NCBI GenBank assembly: GCA_002299865.1
Contig: DBNV01000069.1
Span: 1-6,603 of the forward strand
DNA from: Desulfonatronaceae bacterium UBA663
GTDB taxonomy: Bacteria > Desulfobacterota > Desulfovibrionia > Desulfovibrionales > Desulfonatronaceae
Direction: 5' to 3'
Length of the DNA stretch: 6,603 bases
The first letter of the stretch is position 1. Each line of letters opens with the position of its first letter. A program made the translations under genes and the position numbers. Under the pieces are notes generated by a model. The model was not told the DNA's origin. It saw nothing but the letters and a program-made list of their open reading frames with translations, and did not search any database. Positions 1 through 5,160 of this stretch are shown here, in pieces.

Positions 1-1
1 C

Positions 2-625
2 TACAACATCCGGCTGATCGCCGGCCTGGACGAAGCCGGCCGTGGATGCCTGGCCGGTCCGGTGGTCGCCGCTGCGGTTATTCTGCCCCAAGATTACGAT
101 TTCCGGCAAGCCGGTTTGCCGGGCCTGAACGATTCCAAGAAAATCAGCGCCGCGGACAGGATGCGCTTGGCTGCGGCGATTCGCAAGCAGGCTGTTGCCT
201 GGTCCTTGGGGCTGTCCTGGCCTAGGGAGATCGAGTCCGTAAACATCCTGCGGGCTTCCCTGCTGGCCATGTGCCGGGCCGCACAAAGCCTCCGGACGAC
301 TCCGGAGGCCCTGATCATCGACGGGCCGCATTCGGTGCCCCTGGACATGCCGCAACAGGCCGTAGTTCGGGCCGACGCCTTGGTCCCAGAGGTTTCTGCG
401 GCCTCCATTCTGGCCAAATACTTTCGAGATCGCCTGATGTCCTTGCTGGACAGGCGGTATCCCGGATACGGCCTGGCCCGCCATAAGGGGTATCCCACGG
501 CCGCGCATCTGGAGGCCTTGCGTCGGCTTGGCCCCAGCCGGATTCATCGGCGGACGTTTCGAGGCGTCATTTCGGAGCAAGCGAAACGTCCGTTTCAGGA
601 GCGGTTGTGCCTGCCGGGCATTTGA
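2..625 (+). CDS. rnhB: Ribonuclease HII, 5'-truncated by window edge
   Basis: RNase HII cleaves the RNA strand of RNA-DNA hybrids and incises at single ribonucleotides in DNA, starting ribonucleotide excision repair in the cytoplasm. The frame is open from base 2 and the true start lies upstream, so the GTG at 62 is an internal valine. Visible residues include the family hallmark GLDEAGRG (catalytic Asp/Glu at codons 10-11 of the visible part), GLNDSKK, the third acidic residue in LIIDG (codon 107) and the fourth in RADA (codon 125), followed by SAASILAK and the C-terminal HKGYPT and GPSRIHRRTF signatures. The 18-residue spacing between the last two aspartates matches my memory of the E. coli enzyme. 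Only a few N-terminal residues seem to be missing. The 3' end overlaps yraN by 19 nt, which fits co-translation. The RADA motif has Ala where Gly is usual (GD), a mild deviation. The identification is secure. Confidence 0.96.
   Translation, partial: YNIRLIAGLDEAGRGCLAGPVVAAAVILPQDYDFRQAGLPGLNDSKKISAADRMRLAAAIRKQAVAWSLGLSWPREIESVNILRASLLAMCRAAQSLRTTPEALIIDGPHSVPLDMPQQAVVRADALVPEVSAASILAKYFRDRLMSLLDRRYPGYGLARHKGYPTAAHLEALRRLGPSRIHRRTFRGVISEQAKRPFQERLCLPGI
597..601 (+). promoter_or_regulatory. Shine-Dalgarno of yraN inside rnhB
   Basis: AGGAG lies 5 nt before the GTG at 607, within the last codons of rnhB. It decides the GTG start, because no ATG occurs in that frame ahead of the conserved YraN core. 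The only other nearby candidate, TTG at 622, has no comparable site. Confidence 0.7.
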
Positions 626-1011
626 GCCGAGGGCGGGCCGGAGAGGATGCGGCGGTGCGCTTCCTGGAGGGACTGGGATATGTCGTTCTGGAGCGCAACT
701 GGCGGTGCAAGGTCGGTGAAGTAGACGTGATCTGCCTGCACCGGAACACCGTGATTTTCGTCGAGGTGCGCACCAGGGCCGCACTGGCCTTGGTTTCCCC
801 AACCCAGAGCGTGACCAGAGCCAAGATCACCCGGCTGGCCAAGGCGGCCAGCTACTTCCTGAGTCGGCGCGGATGGTGGGAAAAGCCCTGTCGTTTTGAC
901 CTGATCGCGGTGATCAATGCTGATCAAGGCGTCAGACTGGAGCACATCCCGGATGCCTTTGACTTCCCCGAGACTGTGGGTCGTGGCCACGCCCCTTGGC
1001 AACCCTGGTGA
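607..1011 (+). CDS. yraN: YraN / UPF0102 family nuclease-fold protein
   Basis: This 134-residue protein belongs to the UPF0102 (YraN) family, whose fold resembles the Holliday-junction resolvase/restriction-endonuclease group. Its cellular role is not well established. Visible family features are GRAGEDAA (residues 9-16) at the N-terminal helix, LERNWR (28-33), GEVDVI (37-42) with the putative metal-binding Asp40, and FVEVRTR (51-57) with Glu53. These form a PD-(D/E)xK-like core in which the usual Lys is Arg55; both residues occur in the family. The conserved region ends near RLEHIPDAF, and the last ~14 residues are read across the start of rsmI in another frame and are probably non-conserved. 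Start is GTG with AGGAG upstream. Pairing with rnhB upstream and rsmI downstream recalls E. coli, where rsmI (yraL), lpoA and yraN are neighbours. Family call is firm; function is unproven. Confidence 0.92.
   Translation: MPAGHLSRGRAGEDAAVRFLEGLGYVVLERNWRCKVGEVDVICLHRNTVIFVEVRTRAALALVSPTQSVTRAKITRLAKAASYFLSRRGWWEKPCRFDLIAVINADQGVRLEHIPDAFDFPETVGRGHAPWQPW
939..942 (+). promoter_or_regulatory. Probable Shine-Dalgarno of rsmI inside yraN
   Basis: GGAG sits 10 nt before the ATG at 953, inside the yraN coding sequence. It supports 953 over the in-frame ATG at 917, because the family's first conserved strand (LWVVATPLGN) begins only a few residues after 953. Confidence 0.5.
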
Positions 1012-1813
1012 TCTCAGCCCCAGAGCCAAGGACATTCTGGAGCGGGCCGACCTGATCCTGGCTGAGGACACCCGCAGGGCCGGTCTGTTTTTGCAACGCC
1101 ACGGAATCCAGGCCCGCGGCGGCATGCGCAGTTTTTTCGAGCATAACGAGCGCGAACGCATCCCGGCGGCCTTGAAAGTGCTGGAGCAGGGGCGGGACAT
1201 AGCCCTGATTTCAGACGCCGGGACACCGGTGATCGGCGATCCCGGTTACCGCCTCGTGCGTGCCTGTCGCGACGCCGGGTTTCCGGTTTCCCCGGTCCCC
1301 GGCCCTTGCGCGCCGGTGGCGGCCCTGTGCGCCTCGGGCCTTCCGCCCTGTCCCTTCACCTTTCTCGGCTTTCTTCCCAGGCAGGTGGGAGACAAAAAAC
1401 GCCTGTTCACTTCTTGGGCGCGGGTCTCCACGACCTTGGTTTTTTTTGAACGCAATTCCCGGCTTGGAGATTCCCTGAAAGCGGCCGCCGAGGTCCTCGG
1501 GGCCAGGGAATTGTGCCTGGCTCGTGAATTGACCAAGGAGCACGAGGAGTTTATCCTGGGCTGGTTGGAAACTCATCGTGAACTTGCCTGGGATCCTCGC
1601 GGCGAAATGACCGTGATCATCGGGCCGCCCGGACAGGGGGGGAAAACATTGGCAGGGGATGTGGACCTGATGCTTCAGGAGGAGCGCCATGCGGGCCCGC
1701 CCAGGGACGTGGCGGCCCGTGTCGCGGCCCGTGCCGTGGGCTGGTCCTCCAGGGAACTTTACGCCCGTATCGTTTCCAGCCAGGGCCGCACCTCCCGGAC
1801 AGAAGACGCATGA
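953..1813 (+). CDS. rsmI: 16S rRNA C1402 2'-O-ribose methyltransferase RsmI
   Basis: RsmI transfers a methyl group from S-adenosylmethionine to the ribose 2'-OH of C1402 in the 16S rRNA decoding centre, helping start-codon fidelity. From ATG 953 the protein has 286 residues, the usual family size. It shows the tetrapyrrole-methylase fold signatures in order: VATPLGNPGDLSPRA (11-25), LAEDTRR (36-42), FFEHNE (61-66), SDAGTPVIGDPGYRLV (87-102) at the SAM site, PGPCAPVAAL with SGLPP (117-132), FLGFLPR (137-143), LARELTKEHEEF (189-200) and the C-terminal RGEMTVIIG (216-224). The usual E-S-P-H-R segment is replaced by ERNSR (166-170). The gene overlaps yraN by 59 nt and the EIID gene by 4 nt (ATGA). 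A longer start at ATG 917 would add 12 residues lying wholly inside yraN and is less likely. An 8-T run (1440-1447) falls in the Leu-Val-Phe-Phe-Glu codons. Confidence 0.95.
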   Translation: MPLTSPRLWVVATPLGNPGDLSPRAKDILERADLILAEDTRRAGLFLQRHGIQARGGMRSFFEHNERERIPAALKVLEQGRDIALISDAGTPVIGDPGYRLVRACRDAGFPVSPVPGPCAPVAALCASGLPPCPFTFLGFLPRQVGDKKRLFTSWARVSTTLVFFERNSRLGDSLKAAAEVLGARELCLARELTKEHEEFILGWLETHRELAWDPRGEMTVIIGPPGQGGKTLAGDVDLMLQEERHAGPPRDVAARVAARAVGWSSRELYARIVSSQGRTSRTEDA

Positions 1814-2571
1814 GTTCCACATCCGACGCCTTTTCTCCCTTAAGTTTTCGAGTCGCGGCCCGCTGTTTTGCGCGCTGCTATCTGGTGGGCACCAATTTCA
1901 ACACCCGGGGCATGCAGAACGTCGGTTTGGCCCTGGCCATGGAACCCGGACTTCAGGCCCTGTACCCGCAGCTGAAGCCCAGGCAGCAGGCCAGACGGCG
2001 CGCTTTGCAGCACTACAACACCCATCCTTTTTGGTCTCCTTTGCTGGTGGGCGTTTTTCTGTCCCTGGAGCGGGACATCTCCCGGGGCATCCTGCCGCCG
2101 GCCATGCTGCAACGCGTTAAAACCACTGCTGCGCACACGCTTTCCGCCCTGGGCGACTCTTTTTTCGGGGGCGCCCTTCTGGTCCTATTTTCCCTGGTTT
2201 TGGCCCTGTTGCTGTTTAACGGATGGGTCGCGGCGGCTTGGACATGGCTCGGGGTCTGTTTTCTCGGGCTGCAAGCGTTCAAGTTGCTGACCTTTGCCGG
2301 GGGGCTGCGGGAAGGCATCGCTTTTTTGAATCGCTTGAAAAAGTGGGATCTCATCAATTGGGGGCAACGGCTCAAGCTGCTCAACGCCGGACTGGTGACG
2401 CTGCTCTGGCTGGAACTGTGGCCGGGTCTAGGGATAGGCTGGGAGTGGGTCTTCTGGAGCCTCGCGGTCATGATTGGTGCGTTTTGTTATCTGCGCCTGC
2501 GGGTGTCGCGGGCTTGGCTGGTCCTGGCTTTTGTCGGCTATTGGAGCGTTTTGCTGTTCTTGGCGGGATGA
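1810..2571 (+). CDS. PTS mannose/fructose/sorbose-family EIID component
   Basis: EIID is the membrane partner of EIIC in mannose-class phosphotransferase transporters; it carries no phosphorylated residue. The 253-residue product shows family hallmarks: FNTRGMQNVGLALAMEPGL (30-48), corresponding to the usual FNYERMQNLG...AMIPAL segment, HYNTHPFWSPLLVG (68-81), LSLERDI (85-91) and LGDSFFGG (114-121). Hydrophobic stretches lie at about 121-162, 190-205 and 211-252, the last reaching the C-terminus, where family members anchor in the membrane. The length is slightly below the usual ~270-300. The ATG overlaps the rsmI stop by 4 nt, and only a weak SD (AGAAGA, 1801-1806) precedes it, so coupling to rsmI is likely. 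No EIIA, EIIB or EIIC lies in the window, so sugar specificity cannot be inferred. HPr and EI follow directly, supporting a PTS role. Manual family assignment is confident. Confidence 0.9.
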   Translation: MSSTSDAFSPLSFRVAARCFARCYLVGTNFNTRGMQNVGLALAMEPGLQALYPQLKPRQQARRRALQHYNTHPFWSPLLVGVFLSLERDISRGILPPAMLQRVKTTAAHTLSALGDSFFGGALLVLFSLVLALLLFNGWVAAAWTWLGVCFLGLQAFKLLTFAGGLREGIAFLNRLKKWDLINWGQRLKLLNAGLVTLLWLELWPGLGIGWEWVFWSLAVMIGAFCYLRLRVSRAWLVLAFVGYWSVLLFLAG

Positions 2572-2594
2572 TGTCTAAAGCGGGAGTGCTATGA
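2568..2594 (+). other. Possible 8-codon mini-ORF bridging EIID to ptsH leader
   Basis: An ATG overlapping the EIID stop (ATGA) opens an 8-codon frame (MMSKAGVL) ending in TGA at 2592-2594, which itself overlaps the ATG at 2591. GGCGGG (2562-2567) directly precedes it. It could be chance, because the sequence is very short; it is listed for its head-to-tail overlap with both neighbours. Confidence 0.25.
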
Positions 2595-2635
2595 CCATGC
2601 ATCGAACGAGGAGCGTCGTTCATGGAAGCATCTGA
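2591..2635 (+). other. Possible 14-codon upstream ORF overlapping ptsH start
   Basis: The frame ATG ACC ATG CAT ... ATC TGA encodes 14 residues (MTMHRTRSVVHGSI) and ends 14 nt inside ptsH, in a different frame. GGGAG (2582-2586) lies 4 nt before its first ATG and 10 nt before its second. Translation through it would cross the inverted repeat at 2604-2621 and open the ptsH ribosome site. There is no proof that it is translated. Confidence 0.3.
2604..2621 (+). promoter_or_regulatory. Inverted repeat enclosing the ptsH Shine-Dalgarno
   Basis: GAACGA (2604-2609) and TCGTTC (2616-2621) are perfect reverse complements around a 6-nt loop GGAGCG. The ptsH SD GAGGAG (2608-2613) lies partly in the left arm and mostly in the loop, 8 nt before the ATG at 2622, which follows the right arm directly. 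ATGC (2597-2600) and GCAT (2628-2631) could add an outer pairing around the start codon. There is no T-run, so it is not a terminator. The repeat is seen directly; a role in translation control is inference. Confidence 0.4.
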
Positions 2636-2906
2636 AGTCGCAACGCGCAGGGTATGCGTGGCCAACGAACTTGGCCTGCATGCCCGTCCGGCCGCCCGAT
2701 TGGCCCGGGAAGCGCAGAAATTTTCGTCCAGGATCACCCTGTTCTGCCAGAACCAGGAGGTGGACGCCAAAAGCATTCTGGACATCTTGACCCTGGCTCT
2801 GGGGCCGGGATGCAACGTGGAAATCAGGGCCCAGGGCGAGGACGCCCATGGCGCCCTGGAACACCTGGAACAACTGTTTCTGAACCGGTTTGAAGAGGTA
2901 CGGTAG
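2622..2906 (+). CDS. ptsH: Phosphocarrier protein HPr
   Basis: HPr is the small cytoplasmic carrier that takes phosphate from Enzyme I on a histidine and passes it to EIIA domains. The 94-residue product has the active-site motif NELGLHARPAA (15-25) with catalytic His20 and its partner Arg22, equivalent to His15/Arg17 of the classic proteins. The second site, VDAKSILDIL (47-56), keeps Ser51 at the position of regulatory Ser46, so phosphorylation by an HPr kinase is possible; no hprK is in the window. The N-terminus carries about five residues more than the shortest homologues. The ATG is preceded by a strong GAGGAG at 8-nt spacing, within a small inverted repeat. The gene follows EIID after 50 bp and overlaps ptsI by one base (TAGTG), so HPr and EI should be made together. 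Confidence 0.96.
   Translation: MEASEVATRRVCVANELGLHARPAARLAREAQKFSSRITLFCQNQEVDAKSILDILTLALGPGCNVEIRAQGEDAHGALEHLEQLFLNRFEEVR
2895..2898 (+). promoter_or_regulatory. Shine-Dalgarno of ptsI inside ptsH
   Basis: GAGG lies 7 nt before the GTG at 2906, in the last codons of ptsH. It supports the GTG start, which gives the standard Enzyme I N-terminus (ARIILQGIPVSTGIAVGKA). Confidence 0.65.
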
Positions 2907-4684
2907 TGGCTCGGATCATACTTCAAGGCATCCCCGTCTCCACGGGCATCGCCGTGGGCAAGGCGTTCTTCCTGAACCGGGGGCGCGCCAGCCACGTGCC
3001 CAAACAGACTGTCCCGATGGACGGCCTAAACCAGGAAGTCCGACGCCTGGAGCAGGCTTTTCGCCAGGCTTTGAAGGAGCTTGAGCACATTCAGACCCGG
3101 GTGCCGCCTGAACTTATGGAGCATGCCCGGATCATCGACTCCCACATCATGATGCTTCAGGACCCGAAGCTTCTGGAGTCGTCTACGGGATACGTGCGCA
3201 AGATGCAGCTCAATGCGGAATGGGCCCTGGACAAGTCCGTAGAGGACATTGAAAGCGTTTTTCAAAGCATCGAAGACGCCTATATCCGTGAACGAATCCA
3301 GGACGTGCGCCTGGTGGCCGGGCGGGTACAGCAGCACCTGTTGGGCGCACCCGGACCGGGCATCAACGCCATCCATTCCCGGGTCATCCTGCTGGCTCAT
3401 GATCTGAGTCCGGCGGACACCGTGGAGCTGGAGGTGAGCAAGATCATGGCTTTTGCCACGGTGACCGGCGGCAAGACCTCACACTCCGGCATCCTGGCCA
3501 GGGCATTGCAGATCCCGGCCATTGTGGGCGTGTCCGATCTGGAGGATTCGATCCAGGACGGCCGGTTGGTGATCCTCGACGGCTTGCAGGGCAGGATCAT
3601 CGTTGAACCGGACGAGGAGGAATTGTCCTCCTTCACGGACTTGAAGCATCAATTCGAGAATTACCAGGCCAGAATCACCCGGACCAGCCATCTGCCTGCG
3701 GAAACCATCGACGGGTACCAGGTCAAGGTCTTTGCGAACATCGAGCTTCTGGAAGAAGTCTCCTCTGTGCTGAGCAACGGCGGGGAGGGGGTGGGCCTGT
3801 ACCGGACGGAATATTCGTATCTGAACAGGGTGACGCTGCCGGACGAAGAGCAGCTTCTGGAGGAATATCAGGATCTGGCCTCCATCATGTCTCCGAGCAA
3901 GGTGGTGCTGCGCACCCTGGACGTGGGCGCGGACAAGTTCATTTCCCATTTCGGGCCTCTGGACGAGGCCAATCCTGCCCTGGGATTGCGCGCGGTGCGC
4001 TTCTGCCTGCATCACAAGGAGCTGTTCCGGGTCCAGTTGCGGGCTATCCTGCGGGCTAGCGTGTACGAAAATATTTCCTTGATGTTTCCCATGGTTTCCG
4101 GCCTTGACGAACTGCGACGGGTCAAGGCGTTTTTCGCCGGGATCCAGGCCGAATTGAAGAGCCAGGGGCTGAAGTACAATCCGGCCATGCCCGTGGGGAT
4201 CATGATCGAACTGCCTTCGGCCATGCTCACCGCAGACATCCTGGCCGCAGAGGTGGACTTTTTCAGCATCGGCACCAACGACCTGATCCAGTACAGCCTG
4301 GGCATCGACCGGACCAATCCTCACGTCTCCTATCTGTACCAGCCCCTGCATCCGGCCCTGGTGCGCATGATCAAGTACGCGGTAGACTCCGGGCACCAGG
4401 CCGGAATCAAGGTCAGCCTGTGCGGGGAAATGGCTGCGGATCCTTACTGCATTCCAGTGCTCATGGGCATGCAGGTGGACTGCTTGAGCATGAACCCGCA
4501 AGCCATCCCGGTGGTCAAGCATATTCTGCGCCAGACCTCCATGGAGGATTGCAAAAGCCTGCTCAAGCAGATCCTGGCCAGCCGGACCGTGGACCAGAAC
4601 AACAAGCTGGTCAAGGACAGCATTTTCCGCCGTCATCCCCATGAACTGATGTTCTACTCCTCCTTGCTGGACGAGGGATACTGA
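2906..4684 (+). CDS. ptsI: PTS Enzyme I (phosphoenolpyruvate-protein phosphotransferase)
   Basis: Enzyme I autophosphorylates from phosphoenolpyruvate and passes the phosphate to HPr, the first step of all PTS cascades, in the cytoplasm. The 592-residue protein starts at GTG with the typical GIPVSTGIAVGKA (8-20). The HPr-binding N-domain spans roughly 5-145. The swivelling phospho-histidine domain contains GGKTSHSGILAR (188-199), with active His193 (Ser194 where Thr is common). The C-terminal PEP-binding barrel shows LYRTE (298-302), RTLDVGADK (336-344, Ala for the usual second Gly), NPALGLRAVR (356-365), GIMIELPSAM (431-440), FFSIGTNDLIQY (452-463), DRTNP (468-472) and SLCGEMA (504-510) with catalytic Cys506. 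All key residues appear present, so the enzyme should be active. The C-terminus runs about 15-20 residues past E. coli EI. It overlaps ptsH and smpB by one base each. Confidence 0.97.
   Translation: MARIILQGIPVSTGIAVGKAFFLNRGRASHVPKQTVPMDGLNQEVRRLEQAFRQALKELEHIQTRVPPELMEHARIIDSHIMMLQDPKLLESSTGYVRKMQLNAEWALDKSVEDIESVFQSIEDAYIRERIQDVRLVAGRVQQHLLGAPGPGINAIHSRVILLAHDLSPADTVELEVSKIMAFATVTGGKTSHSGILARALQIPAIVGVSDLEDSIQDGRLVILDGLQGRIIVEPDEEELSSFTDLKHQFENYQARITRTSHLPAETIDGYQVKVFANIELLEEVSSVLSNGGEGVGLYRTEYSYLNRVTLPDEEQLLEEYQDLASIMSPSKVVLRTLDVGADKFISHFGPLDEANPALGLRAVRFCLHHKELFRVQLRAILRASVYENISLMFPMVSGLDELRRVKAFFAGIQAELKSQGLKYNPAMPVGIMIELPSAMLTADILAAEVDFFSIGTNDLIQYSLGIDRTNPHVSYLYQPLHPALVRMIKYAVDSGHQAGIKVSLCGEMAADPYCIPVLMGMQVDCLSMNPQAIPVVKHILRQTSMEDCKSLLKQILASRTVDQNNKLVKDSIFRRHPHELMFYSSLLDEGY
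4673..4677 (+). promoter_or_regulatory. Shine-Dalgarno of smpB at end of ptsI
   Basis: GAGGG lies 6 nt before the smpB ATG at 4684 and inside the last codons of ptsI. It fixes the start at the TGATG junction. Confidence 0.65.
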
Positions 4685-5139
4685 TGCCGCCCAAGTCCGA
4701 AGGCACACGGCTGATCGCCCAGAACAAGAAAGCCCGCCACGAATACGAGATCCTGGACACCCTGGAGGCCGGCATGGTTTTGATGGGCTCTGAGGTGAAG
4801 TCCCTGCGCGAGGGCAAGGTCAGCTTCAAGGACAGTTACGCCCGGTTCTCCGGGGACAGGGCCGTGCTGGTGGGAGTGCATATTCCCCCATATGCCCATG
4901 CCGTGCACACCGGCCATGAGCCGGAGCGGGAGCGCAGGCTGCTTTTGCACAAGCACCAGATCAGCGCCTGGGCCGGGAAGACCGCGCAAAAGGGCCTGAC
5001 TGTGGTGCCGCTGCGCATGTATTGGAAGGACGGGCGGGCCAAGGTGGAACTGGCCCTGGCCAGGGGCAAGAAAACCTACGACCAGCGCGAGGACCTCAAG
5101 CGGCGGGCCATAGAACGGGATCTGGCCCGGGGTGAGTAG
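4684..5139 (+). CDS. smpB: SsrA-binding protein SmpB
   Basis: SmpB binds tmRNA (ssrA) and carries it to stalled ribosomes for trans-translation, freeing the ribosome and tagging the unfinished peptide. The 151-residue protein has the normal length and all main signatures: AQNKKARHEYEI (12-23), LEAGMVLMGSEVKSLREGK (27-45), DSYARF (50-55), HIPPY (66-70), HEPERERRLLLH (78-89), GLTVVPLRMYWKDGRAKVE (104-122) and LARGKKTYDQRE (125-136). The basic C-terminal tail (about 128-149) is the part that acts as a helix in the mRNA channel in known SmpBs. The ATG overlaps the ptsI stop by one base and has a good SD. No ssrA gene is visible in the window. Co-transcription with ptsI is likely but need not imply a shared function. 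Confidence 0.97.
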   Translation: MPPKSEGTRLIAQNKKARHEYEILDTLEAGMVLMGSEVKSLREGKVSFKDSYARFSGDRAVLVGVHIPPYAHAVHTGHEPERERRLLLHKHQISAWAGKTAQKGLTVVPLRMYWKDGRAKVELALARGKKTYDQREDLKRRAIERDLARGE

Positions 5140-5160
5140 TGGCGATTTGTTGTTTTTCTT
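5140..5160 (+). other. 21-bp smpB-glcD spacer, T-rich, no Shine-Dalgarno
   Basis: The spacer ends in a T-rich stretch (5146-5160) directly before the ATG. It has no stem for a terminator and no SD within 15 nt of the start. It is in frame with both smpB and the next gene and contains no stop after the smpB TAG. It may act as a pyrimidine-rich initiation region or rely on reinitiation after smpB. Confidence 0.4.

Noticed and set aside
62..64. GTG at 62 as the rnhB start
   Set aside because: The same frame is open upstream and encodes the catalytic GLDEAGRG motif, so the codon is internal.
917..952. Longer rsmI start at ATG 917
   Set aside because: The 12 added residues lie inside yraN and do not resemble any RsmI N-terminus. 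ATG 953 has a GGAG upstream and starts next to the first conserved strand.
1689..2120. 143-codon + strand open frame across the rsmI/EIID junction
   Set aside because: It overlaps two conserved genes in another frame, and its Pro/Gly/Arg-rich product has no recognisable motif.
3479..4708. 409-codon open frame on the minus strand opposite ptsI
   Set aside because: It lies wholly opposite a clearly conserved Enzyme I gene. The translation is rich in His/Gln/Gly with no recognisable domain, as expected from the codon bias of GC-rich DNA.
5146..5160. T-rich stretch after smpB as a terminator
   Set aside because: No GC-rich stem precedes it within a usable distance, and the next gene begins immediately.
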